A DNA stretch of 59,542 nt. It comes from Nodosilinea sp. P-1105. Its GTDB lineage: Bacteria > Cyanobacteriota > Cyanobacteriia > Phormidesmidales > Phormidesmidaceae. The notes beneath the pieces are model-generated. The model ran no database searches and was not told the origin of the DNA. It saw only the letters and a list, made by a program, of their open reading frames with translations. Shown piece after piece: positions 27,711 through 35,311 of the stretch (position 1 is the stretch's first letter; each line of letters starts with the position of its first letter). The stretch spans positions 1 through 59,542 of the forward strand of contig NZ_SMDQ01000032.1 in assembly GCF_012911975.1 (NCBI RefSeq), given 5' to 3'. Both the position numbers and the translations under genes were made by a program.

Positions 27711-27760
27711 CTGCCTGGCAGAAATATGACCACCGTTGCTGAGGGTGTCAGGTATCGGCA
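27711..27760 (-). repeat. Dispersed repeat (reverse copy of the 17009 family)
   Basis: GTACTGCCTGGCAGAAATATGACCACC through GCTGAGGGTGTCAGGTATC, the complement of the element at 17009-17090. The gap 27639-27883 also holds GGTTCACGGTTCACGGT and CGTCCGCCGTCCGCCGTCCGCC microrepeats and no gene. Confidence 0.65.
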
Positions 27761-27883
27761 TCCCCTCCTGGGAGGGGCAGGGGTGGGTTACACAGGTGTC
27801 AGAAACGGTGGGCCAACTAATGCCTCAGAGTACTAGGTCGTCCGCCGTCCGCCGTCCGCCACTCCCCGTTTGCTGTCCACCGC

Positions 27884-28303
27884 TCACCGCCCATTGTCCA
27901 CCGGCTGCCGTGTGGCAATCCCCAATGTCGCCCCTTCAATTTCACGCAGCTCATCCATCACCGCTACCACCCGGCCATGACTCACCGCTTCATCGGCGTT
28001 GATTACCACCACCGACTCCTGGGTGTCCGCCATCAGGTCGCGCACGCCCGCCTGCAGATTTTCCAGGGCGATCGCATTTTGATTTAGCGCAATCTCCCCG
28101 GCTTCATCTATCGAGACCGCAATCCGGGTGCGTTCTTGCAGTTCGGCACTGGCCGCCTGGGGCAGGTTCACTGGCAACGACTCTGAGCGGGTCAGAAACA
28201 GGCTGGAAATAATGAAGAAGGTCAAAATCGCGAAGATCACATCGATCATTGGCACGATGTTGAGTTCAAAGTCGTCTTCGGGTTCTTCGGGGAGGTAGGG
28301 CAT
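27884..28303 (-). CDS. exbD: ExbD/TolR family proton-channel accessory protein
   Basis: A 139-residue protein with a short cytoplasmic start, one membrane helix carrying the functional Asp (NIVPMIDVIFAILTFFII), and a periplasmic domain ending in VVVINADEAVSHGRVVAVMDEL. With ExbB it converts proton flow into work on TonB. ATG 28303 (MPYLPEEPEDDF) is chosen; the upstream open frame only reads low-complexity repeat. Together with exbB and tonB it energises the receptor at 22694. Confidence 0.92.
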   Translation of the reverse strand: MPYLPEEPEDDFELNIVPMIDVIFAILTFFIISSLFLTRSESLPVNLPQAASAELQERTRIAVSIDEAGEIALNQNAIALENLQAGVRDLMADTQESVVVINADEAVSHGRVVAVMDELREIEGATLGIATRQPVDNGR

Positions 28304-28570
28304 GGGAGGGGGAGTGGGGGAGGTGGGGGAGGTGGGGGAGGTGGGGAGTGGGAGAGTGGGAGAGTGGGAGAGTGGATGGGTTTTGGGTATACGGTTTACG
28401 GTGGGCGGTTTACGGTTCATGGCTGGCGGTGGGCGGTGGGCGGTTTACGGTGGGTGGTTTTGCCTAACACCTAACACCCGCTACCACCCCATCACCCCAT
28501 CACCCCATCACCCCATCACCCATCCACCCATCCACCCATCCACCCATCACCCCATCACCCCATCACCCCA
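28304..28570. repeat. Low-complexity block between exbB and exbD
   Basis: About 70 bp of GGTGGGGGAGGTGGGG, then GGTTTACGGTGGGCGG units, then ATCACCCC and CCACCCAT arrays (28485-28580). It contains no gene and splits two genes that are normally adjacent. The last array abuts or enters the exbB 3' end. Confidence 0.85.
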
Positions 28571-29206
28571 TCACCCCACCATCACCCGACTCTGCCGTCC
28601 ATAGTGGGTTTCATACAAAATCTCCAACTGGCCGCCGTACTCTTGAATCAGGGCGATTTGGCGTTTGTAGAGGCCGCGAAACAGGTTGGCAAAAATCAGG
28701 GTACCGATGGCGACAACCAGGCCAGCGGCGGTAGAGACCAGGGCTTCACTGATGCCGCCGGTGACGGTGTCGGCGTTGGCGGCGATGTCGCCGAGTTGAA
28801 GGGCGGCAAAGGAGCGAATCAGGCCGAGGATGGTGCCCAGCAGCCCCAGCAGAGGGGCGACGCTGATGATGGTGGCGAACACAGTGTTGAAGCGGCGCAG
28901 TTGGGGTAATTCTGCCTGCATGGCGCTGGCCAGGGCCAGGTGAAACTGGCTGGGGCTGGCGCCTTCAATTTCCAGGGCTTCTAAGAAAATGCGCACCATG
29001 GGTAAGTTCACGTTCTGCCGTAGCTTGGGATACACGTCCATGGGCGCTTGGCGGTAGGTGCGCAAGATACCTTGCATCACTGGGCGTTGGCGGCGGTTGA
29101 TGCGGAACCAAAATAGGGATCGTTCGATGATCAGGGCGATCGCCAGGATGGAAAACCCCAGCAGCGGCCACATGACAATGCCCCCGGCCGCAAAAATGGT
29201 ACCCAT
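28571..29206 (-). CDS. exbB: ExbB/TolQ (MotA family) proton channel protein
   Basis: A 211-residue protein with the usual three helices: IVMWPLLGFSILAIALIIERSLF at the N-terminus, and FATIISVAPLLGLLGTILGLI and VSTAAGLVVAIGTLIFAN in the second half, with the cytoplasmic domain between. It forms the pentameric proton channel that drives TonB. Divergent from tonB across 305 bp. Confidence 0.93.
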   Translation of the reverse strand: MGTIFAAGGIVMWPLLGFSILAIALIIERSLFWFRINRRQRPVMQGILRTYRQAPMDVYPKLRQNVNLPMVRIFLEALEIEGASPSQFHLALASAMQAELPQLRRFNTVFATIISVAPLLGLLGTILGLIRSFAALQLGDIAANADTVTGGISEALVSTAAGLVVAIGTLIFANLFRGLYKRQIALIQEYGGQLEILYETHYGRQSRVMVG

Positions 29207-29330
29207 AGCCTAAAGTTTATTGAAAATTACTGTCAAAAACATTCACCCTGATTTGTCGGCTGTTGTCAAGGGGTAAGGGGCATGGATGGGGGCAACCAAC
29301 CCATGGTTCTGGTGTTATGCCCCAGGGGGG

Positions 29331-29354
29331 TAGGCGATCGCGATCGCCTATAAT
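29331..29354 (+). promoter_or_regulatory. HIP1 double palindrome followed by TATAAT
   Basis: TAGGCGATCGCGATCGCCTA (29331-29350) is a perfect 20-bp palindrome of two overlapping HIP1 sites. It shares its last two bases with a consensus -10 hexamer TATAAT (29349-29354), in the tonB/exbB divergent gap, oriented toward tonB. There is no matching -35. The promoter role is inferred. Confidence 0.3.
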
Positions 29355-29511
29355 TCCGGGCAGGCCAGAACTTAATCCCAAAATATCGAGCTTTTGCTGT
29401 CCGTTGCCTGATCCTCTGACAGGCCTAAGTGGATAGTTGGGCTTAATGAAAAAAACTGTTAATTGTGTAATATGGATAGAGCAGATTTCTACCATCCCTG
29501 GGCGATCGCGC

Positions 29512-30912
29512 ATGAGCCTTTCTGATATTTGTGGTCAACAGCATCAGCAAGAGCAGCAAAAGCTGCGCAAGATTTTGCTGTGGGGTCTGCTGGGGTCTGT
29601 GGGTGTACATGCTATCGGCTTCAGCCTCAGTCAGTTTAGCTTCTGGCAGGCGGCCACCGAGGAGCTGTCGCCAATTGAATTGATTGTTACCGAAGCCATT
29701 CCTGACGATCCGGAGACGCTGGTCGAGCCTGAGCAGCCCACCGAACTTAGCACCGAGACCAATGATCCAGCTCCCCCTGCGGCCAGTGCCCCGCCGCGCC
29801 CCGCTGCCGTAGTGGCTCCTCCCACGCTGGCCCCACCTCCGGTAGAATCGGTGACCCCAGACAGCCCTGAACCAGACACCCAGGCTGAGTCAGACCTGGA
29901 GGAAGCAGTCGCTGCAGAAGACGTGGACGAGGAGAGCCCTGAGGGGGCAGAGCAGGAAGCCCCTGAAGTGGTCGAAGAAGCACCAGAGGCGGTGGATCTA
30001 GATGCGATCGCCGCTGAACTTGACGCCCCCCAGGTGGAATCCCAGACCGAACGTTTGCGCGATTTGCTGCAACGCTTGCGTGAAGCGCAGGCGCAAGGAA
30101 ATTCTAACGGGGCTGAAACGGACCCCGGTCCATCAACCACTGCTGGCAGGGGCAATGTCCCCGAAGCCCCAGCGGGCAACGATACTGGGGTGGCTGCTGC
30201 CCCCTCAAACACCAGCGGTAGTGGTCAGGGGCAGGGCAATCGTACGGTGGCTTGTCAAAATTGTGTGCGCCCCAGCTATCCCCAGAGTGCTCTGAACGCC
30301 GGGGCCGAGGGCCAGCCAATGGTCAACGTCGACATTAACCCCGATGGCAGCGTGCGCAATGTCACCCTAACCCGCTCCAGTGGTAATGCCGCCATTGACC
30401 AGGCGGCGATCCAGGCGGCTAGACAGTCTCGCTTTCAGCCCATTGCTGGTGGGGCCACCAGCGTGCCAATTGAGTACGACCTCACCATCGAGGGATCTCG
30501 TCGCAACCGCGACGCTCGCCGCCGGGGGGAGCGCCAGTCTGTGGAAGTGCCGACCCCACCCCCTGCCGCCGACACCCCAGAACCACCACCAGCAGCAGCG
30601 ACCCCTGCGCCGGAGCCCTCGGCAGAGGAAGCTGACACCCCCCCTACGGCAGAGACGCCAGCGCCCCCAGCCCCAGCATCTACTGCACCAGAGCCAGCTG
30701 CATCAGAGCCATCCCCGCCGCCAGCATCCACCCCGGAGCCCAACCAGGGCGGTGCTTCCCCAGAACGGACAACCCCCGCGCCGGAACCAGCAACTCCCGC
30801 TGCCCCACTGCCAGTCGCGCCACCGCCCGTTACCCCACCACCAGCCACACCGCCGCCAGCCACCCCACCATCCCCGGTGGAACCACCACCAGCTAGCGAC
30901 GAAGCAAACTAA
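29512..30912 (+). CDS. tonB: TonB family energy transducer with long C-terminal tail
   Basis: A 466-residue protein. One N-terminal helix (KILLWGLLGSVGVHAIGFSL) is followed by an acidic/Pro-rich spacer (55-210). The TonB C-terminal domain is at about 250-330 (PSYPQSALNAGAEGQPMVNVDI; AIQAARQSRFQPI). Two cysteines (VACQNCVRP) precede it. Unusually, ~135 residues of Pro/Ala/Glu repeat follow the domain, which normally ends the protein. It transmits energy from ExbBD to TonB-dependent receptors. ATG 29512 is used; ATG 29446 is an alternative. Confidence 0.88.
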   Translation: MSLSDICGQQHQQEQQKLRKILLWGLLGSVGVHAIGFSLSQFSFWQAATEELSPIELIVTEAIPDDPETLVEPEQPTELSTETNDPAPPAASAPPRPAAVVAPPTLAPPPVESVTPDSPEPDTQAESDLEEAVAAEDVDEESPEGAEQEAPEVVEEAPEAVDLDAIAAELDAPQVESQTERLRDLLQRLREAQAQGNSNGAETDPGPSTTAGRGNVPEAPAGNDTGVAAAPSNTSGSGQGQGNRTVACQNCVRPSYPQSALNAGAEGQPMVNVDINPDGSVRNVTLTRSSGNAAIDQAAIQAARQSRFQPIAGGATSVPIEYDLTIEGSRRNRDARRRGERQSVEVPTPPPAADTPEPPPAAATPAPEPSAEEADTPPTAETPAPPAPASTAPEPAASEPSPPPASTPEPNQGGASPERTTPAPEPATPAAPLPVAPPPVTPPPATPPPATPPSPVEPPPASDEAN

Positions 30913-30980
30913 CCCTAACGACTTTCAGTGATTTCGAAGACATGCAGAGCATCATGGCTTTTATGGCACAAGTCGACCAA

Positions 30981-31045
30981 TCATTCCTGACACCTGATAC
31001 CTGACACTCTCAGCAAAGGCGGTCATATTTCTGCCAACCGCTACG
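30981..31045 (+). repeat. Dispersed repeat, third copy of the 17009 family
   Basis: ATTCCTGACACCTGATACCTGACACTCTCAGCAAAGGCGGTCATATTTCTGCCAACC. It lies in the gap between tonB and the YeeE/YedE gene, which otherwise holds only the presumed promoter of the latter. Confidence 0.65.
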
Positions 31046-31106
31046 AGTATGATCGCGACGGGGCTTATATTGCTATATTGTTAAGTAGTTGATTAAAGGG
31101 ACTGCT

Positions 31107-31523
31107 ATGCAAGTGGAATGGTGGTATGGCCTGCTGGGTGGTGGGTTAATTGGTCTCAGCGCCACGCTGCTGCTGGCTTGTAATGGCCGAATTGCTGGCA
31201 TCAGCGGCATGGTGAATGGGGCAATCACATTTACGGCGGCTGAGATTTGGCGTTGGTTGTTTTTGATTGGCCTGCTGGGGGGTGGATTGCTCTATGAGTA
31301 TGGTTTAGCGCCCCAGCCCACCCCGACCTATGGATTTACCCCGTTGACCATGATTGTGGCTGGCTTTTTAGTGGGTTTTGGCACCCGCATGGGTAACGGT
31401 TGTACCAGTGGCCATGGGGTCTGTGGCCTGGGGCGACTGTCGGGGCGATCGCTGGCAGCGGTTATCAGCTTTATGGTGGCCGGTTTTGTCACGGTGTTTA
31501 TCACCCGGCATCTGCTGGCTTAA
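31107..31523 (+). CDS. YeeE/YedE family sulfur-compound transporter, first half
   Basis: A 138-residue membrane protein with about four helices. The family signature GNGCTSGHGVCGLGRLSGRS contains the conserved cysteines thought to bind thiosulfate or a sulfur atom (family knowledge). It is one half of a split (PmpA-like) transporter; the second half is at 31773. ATG 31107 has AAGGGA upstream; the frame is open from TTG 31089. Confidence 0.9.
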   Translation: MQVEWWYGLLGGGLIGLSATLLLACNGRIAGISGMVNGAITFTAAEIWRWLFLIGLLGGGLLYEYGLAPQPTPTYGFTPLTMIVAGFLVGFGTRMGNGCTSGHGVCGLGRLSGRSLAAVISFMVAGFVTVFITRHLLA

Positions 31524-31558
31524 GTGACTTCTGGAAAACGTTCTCCCCAGCCACGCCC

Positions 31559-31582
31559 CCCAGGGAGTTCACTCCCTGGCTA
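31559..31582. terminator. Hairpin between the split transporter halves
   Basis: CCAGGGAG-TTCA-CTCCCTGG, a perfect 8-bp stem with a 4-base loop, 36 bp after the first transporter gene. There is no T-run, so it may trim or attenuate mRNA rather than end it. The rest of 31524-31772 has no gene. Confidence 0.45.
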
Positions 31583-31772
31583 ACCGTAGACGTCTGCGGT
31601 CGCAGACCAGAGAACTCGGCTCCCAATCCTTTTCAGAGGATTTCTGCTTTGAGCCTTGAACGTCTAGTCCTTGGCTTAGCGGCCTTAACGCAGGGATGCC
31701 CTTATTCAGAAGTCTCCTGCCAGTCACTGACTTAATGAACCAATACTTTGCACTACTCAAGGCATACAGACA

Positions 31773-32231
31773 ATGAAAACTCAGCAACATATAGTTGCCC
31801 TGGTGGCTGGTTTAATCTTTGGCTTGGGGCTGGGCTATTCCCAAATGATTGACCCCGAGCGGGTGATCGGGTTCCTTGATTTGGCGGGGGCCTGGGACCC
31901 CACCCTGGCCTTTGTGATGGGTGGGGCTGTGGCAGTAACTGTCGTCACCTTCCGGTGGGTTCTCAAACGACCCCACCCCCTGTTTAACGGCAAGTTCTAC
32001 CTGCCCACCCGCCAGGATATCGATCAGCCGCTGATTTTGGGGGCCGTCTTGTTTGGCATTGGCTGGGGGATTGGGGGATACTGCCCTGGTCCAGCGATCA
32101 CCTCTCTGGTCCTGGGCCAATGGAATCCGGCGCTGTTTGTGGTGGCGATGATTGTCGGTTCCCTCACCGCCCGCTGGTGGACCGCCCGCCAAAACCGCCC
32201 CAGCCCTGCCGCCCCAGACCCCAGGGGGTAA
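31773..32231 (+). CDS. DUF6691/YeeE-YedE family transporter, second half
   Basis: A 152-residue membrane protein with about four helices. It has the PmpB-like pattern: GLGLGYSQMIDPERVIGFLD near the start, then GIGWGIGGYCPGPAI with the conserved Cys. Together with the gene at 31107 it rebuilds a full YeeE-type importer, probably for thiosulfate or a related sulfur species. No sulfur-oxidation or BigR-type regulator gene is nearby. Confidence 0.88.
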   Translation: MKTQQHIVALVAGLIFGLGLGYSQMIDPERVIGFLDLAGAWDPTLAFVMGGAVAVTVVTFRWVLKRPHPLFNGKFYLPTRQDIDQPLILGAVLFGIGWGIGGYCPGPAITSLVLGQWNPALFVVAMIVGSLTARWWTARQNRPSPAAPDPRG

Positions 32232-32233
32232 TA

Positions 32234-32306
32234 AACCAAATCCAAGTCCAGACCTGGAGTTCTGCCTGCAGGAAAACTCCAGTTCCCGAGCTGGACTTGG
32301 TATAAA
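32234..32306. repeat. Palindromic dispersed repeat, copy 3
   Basis: The clearest copy: CCAAGTCCAG (32242-32251) pairs with CTGGACTTGG (32291-32300), and inside it CTGGAGTT (32254-32261) pairs with AACTCCAG (32275-32282), around CCTGCAGG. It sits just after the transporter stop and may serve as its terminator. Confidence 0.8.
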
Positions 32307-32434
32307 CCGTAAACCAGGTGCAGCGTCAAGCCAAAAATTCGCTACCCTAGACGGTCGTATAGTCTGATTTGGCCGTTGTCAGGTGATCTACTGATGATCA
32401 GCTCGCTATGGCCACTTGGGGAGTGGTGTGACCT

Positions 32435-32986
32435 ATGGTTAGTCTGCACAAAATTGTTTTGGGACTGGTCCTGAGCGGCATCAGTCTGGAGTTAGGACTG
32501 GGTCGTTTACCGACTCTAGCTAAGCCAGGTTCGGGGATAGAGCCTGGGATCGCGGCTGACATCGTTCAGACCAAGCAAAATGCCGCCCAAACCTATACTC
32601 AAGCTATGCTGGCTGGCTATAACGCGGCCGAAAGAAGGGATTACCACACGGCCTTGATTAACTTTCGGCGAGCGTTAGCGGTTCGGCCTGGCGATCGCTA
32701 TGCCACCGCCGCAATTCGTAATATGGAAACTTACATTGCCCAACAGCGGGCGGAAGCGGCAAAACAAGCAGAAATTGCCCGCCTGCAGGAAACCCTGGCA
32801 GCAGCGGTGGGAGCCAATGATTGGGCCTGTGCCGCCGCGACGGTGGATCGTTTAGTCACCCTGGTACCGCCCGATTCTACAGACCGGGCTCGGCTGATCG
32901 CCTATCGGGGTGAGGTGGGGGGCTTTATTCAGTCTCGGGATAATTTGGACCAGTGGTCGACCATTTGCCCTGGGGGGCAGGTTTAA
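32435..32986 (+). CDS. Exported TPR-like protein, unknown function
   Basis: A 183-residue protein. The N-terminus is a signal peptide or anchor (IVLGLVLSGISLELGLG). One TPR-like unit is visible (YNAAERRDYHTALINFRRALAVRP), then an Ala/Gln-rich coiled-coil-like helix (QQRAEAAKQAEIARLQETLAAA) and a further helical pair. Probably a periplasmic scaffold, but nothing identifies the partner. The final part has two cysteines (DWACAAA and ICPGG). Confidence 0.65.
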   Translation: MVSLHKIVLGLVLSGISLELGLGRLPTLAKPGSGIEPGIAADIVQTKQNAAQTYTQAMLAGYNAAERRDYHTALINFRRALAVRPGDRYATAAIRNMETYIAQQRAEAAKQAEIARLQETLAAAVGANDWACAAATVDRLVTLVPPDSTDRARLIAYRGEVGGFIQSRDNLDQWSTICPGGQV

Positions 32987-33007
32987 ACTGGTGCATCCCA
33001 CTTTTGC

Positions 33008-33055
33008 AGCCCTCTCCCTAAATCCCTCTCCCAGAGCGGGAGAGGGACTTTGAAT
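33008..33055. repeat. CCCTCTCCC/GGGAGAGGG hairpin repeat
   Basis: CCCTCTCCC (33024-33032) and GGGAGAGGG (33038-33046) around AGAGC, preceded by CCCTCTCCCTAAATC. Same family as 10492-10515. It lies between convergent genes and may terminate both. Confidence 0.65.
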
Positions 33056-33138
33056 CCGGCCCCCCTTCTCCCATTTCAACAAGGAAACAACCCTGATACA
33101 CAACCCCTCAGGAGGGGCAGGGTAGGGTCGGCGAGGGC

Positions 33139-34608
33139 TTAATTTTCAAACAGCTTCAGTTGCAGCTCTGGCTTCACCCGCATCACCACCAGGGTCATGT
33201 CGTCGTCATTACTGCGATCGCCGCCAATGAATCGATCAAGCAGATCAAAGACATAGTTCAAAATTTCATCAGCGGTCGTGCAGTTACGACAGGCCCATTG
33301 CAGCGCCCGCTCCAGGTTTTCTTCTTCAAACCGTTCCCCTCGGGCATTGGCTGCTTCGGTAAAGCCATCGGTGTAAAACACCACCGTATCTCCGGGTTGC
33401 AGCTCAATTTCAGCTTCGTAGTACTGGGTACTCATATCTAGCCCCAGCAACATGCCGACCGTATCCAGGCGAGTAATGGTGTTGGTGGCCGCCTGCCACA
33501 AAAAGGGCGGGTTATGGGCCGCATTGCCGTAGGCCAAAATCCGCGTTTTGGGATTGTATTCGGCATAGAACAGAGTGACAAACCGGTTGGAATTCTCCAA
33601 ATCCCCATGCATCACAAAGTTCAAGTGCTGCAAAATCTGGGCCGGAGAATGGCCATTCAGTACCTCTGCCCGCAGTAGCCCCCGCATCATGGTCATGATT
33701 AGCCCGGCGGGTACCCCCTTGCCCATCACGTCGCCAATGGCAAAACTCCAAGGATCGGCGGCAGAGCGAGGAGCACTGGGATGACGCAGTTGCTCAAAGG
33801 TGGTCGGGATAAAGTCGTAATAGTCGCCCCCGACTCGGTGGGCCGTCTTACATTTGGCGGCCAGATCCATCCCTTCAATCACGGGACACTCCCGAGGCAG
33901 CAGTTGCAGCTGAATTTCAGCCCCAATTTCTAGCTCTCGGTCCAACCGCTCTTTTTTGCGTAGAGCTACCGTCAGCTCATTATTTTCGATCGCCACCGAA
34001 GTTTGATCCGCCACCAGCCGCACCAGCTTCTGGCGGGTCTCGGTCCAGGCATAGTCCGGGTCTCGGCTAAATACATAGAGCCGACCCCGCTCTACATTTT
34101 GCACGATGATCGCCGTGCCAAACAGTTGAAAGTCTTCCCCTAGGTAGCGATTCACCTGGCGATCGAGGGACAACATGGCATTGCGAGCCATGGCCATGGC
34201 ACTACTTTCAGGGGCAGGCTGAAAGCTGGCGGTCACCTGGCGAGTTGCTGCTTCCAGGGCCGATCGCACATCCTGACACTGGTCTTCGCTCTGGCAGTGG
34301 AGCCGTTCTAAGCGCACCTGGCCATCGGCCCGAAACAGAACCAGTGCTCCGCCACTGGCATCGGTAACCCGACTGGCAATCATCGGAATCAGCTCTAAAA
34401 ACTGATTCAGGTTGTTGAGGCTGCGGAGGGCAAACCCCAAAGAACTTAATAAGTCCTGAATTTTATATTGTTCTCGCTGCAGGCGAGCCACTAATTCCTT
34501 AAGCGCAAAAACCGGTGGCGTATCGGGTAGACCGCCAGCGCTAGCGCTTTCAAAGGAGGGGGATGGCCCTGATGGCATCGGCACAGCTGTCATGGGAGAC
34601 CTAGACAA
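33139..34608 (-). CDS. GAF domain / SpoIIE-type PP2C serine phosphatase
   Basis: A 489-residue protein. Residues ~50-215 are a GAF-like sensor after a short helix. Residues ~235-485 are a SpoIIE/RsbU phosphatase with all metal-site signatures: VGGDYYDFIP, FAIGDVMGKGVPAG, VVFYTDGFTEA and SNDDDMTLVVM. It removes phosphate from anti-sigma-factor antagonists or other STAS-type proteins in stress signalling (family knowledge). No STAS or anti-sigma gene is adjacent, so the target is unknown. The GAF shows no chromophore cysteine motif. Confidence 0.9.
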   Translation of the reverse strand: MSRSPMTAVPMPSGPSPSFESASAGGLPDTPPVFALKELVARLQREQYKIQDLLSSLGFALRSLNNLNQFLELIPMIASRVTDASGGALVLFRADGQVRLERLHCQSEDQCQDVRSALEAATRQVTASFQPAPESSAMAMARNAMLSLDRQVNRYLGEDFQLFGTAIIVQNVERGRLYVFSRDPDYAWTETRQKLVRLVADQTSVAIENNELTVALRKKERLDRELEIGAEIQLQLLPRECPVIEGMDLAAKCKTAHRVGGDYYDFIPTTFEQLRHPSAPRSAADPWSFAIGDVMGKGVPAGLIMTMMRGLLRAEVLNGHSPAQILQHLNFVMHGDLENSNRFVTLFYAEYNPKTRILAYGNAAHNPPFLWQAATNTITRLDTVGMLLGLDMSTQYYEAEIELQPGDTVVFYTDGFTEAANARGERFEEENLERALQWACRNCTTADEILNYVFDLLDRFIGGDRSNDDDMTLVVMRVKPELQLKLFEN

Positions 34609-35021
34609 GACGAATACGTAAATGGAACGACAAACGGGCTAATTATGGACCCTAATTGCAAATTTGGAGCAAAAATTCTAAAAATTCTCCCTTAGGTATC
34701 CCTTCACTCCCATAAAACCATGATCTAAGAGCTGATTGAGACATTTGGCCTAAGCCCCAAATTTGCGCCTTAATCTTAGGCCACTACCCCAAAGCTTGGG
34801 GCCATTCTAGCGGATGAATTGAGAATTGGCTGGACGAAAGGCGAACTTATTTCCCTCCTTCGGCAGACGTTGGCCACGGGCCGTCTTCCTTAGGCTGGGC
34901 AAGGGATCAGCCTGATTGAATGACCATGAGCGATGGCAGAGCCGTCTGAGTCATTTATCTGGGTCATGTCACGGGCTGCACCTGATTTCGAGAAAACGAG
35001 CCACTTGGAGAATGAAAATCT
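34609..35021. other. Intergenic region without clear feature
   Basis: AT-rich upstream part (34620-34800), presumably the phosphatase promoter region. I see no RNA gene, mobile element or credible frame; the 82-codon minus frame at 34890-35138 overlaps the better candidate at 35022. Confidence 0.5.
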
Positions 35022-35228
35022 ATGTTTGTCAAAGACCGCCAAAGTCAAAGCCTGATAAAAGTGATCGATACCGATACGTTGTTTAACCCAACCCACGCTA
35101 CGGTGCAGGGAAGACCACAGCAGGGGGAAGAAGAGCAACCGGCCCAGTCCTTTGATAAAGCTAAGCTGATATTTCCCTCAGGAGAGCCCCTGCCCCAATG
35201 CTGGATTGATCCTGACTATCAGATGTAG
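35022..35228 (+). CDS. Small protein, conserved-looking, unknown function
   Basis: A 68-residue protein starting FVKDRQSQSLIKVIDTDTLFNP. It has a hydrophilic middle with GEEEQPAQSFDKA and ends FPSGEPLPQCWIDPDY. The composition is protein-like and resembles a small cyanobacterial family I remember without a name. GGAG lies 11 bases before ATG. It ends 83 bp before murT. Moderate confidence that it is expressed. Confidence 0.55.
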   Translation: MFVKDRQSQSLIKVIDTDTLFNPTHATVQGRPQQGEEEQPAQSFDKAKLIFPSGEPLPQCWIDPDYQM

Positions 35229-35311
35229 CGGCCTTCTGCCTTCTGCCTTTCTAGGCTAGACTCTGGTACGCTTTGCGGAAGATCCTGCACGTTTGGGGGG
35301 AGTCGTCTACC

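Noticed and set aside
30380-30931. 183-codon plus frame within tonB
   Set aside because: Out-of-frame reading of the Pro-rich tail, giving Arg/Gln/His low complexity only.
34890-35138. 82-codon minus frame
   Set aside because: Overlaps the more protein-like 68-codon plus frame at 35022 and shows no recognisable features.
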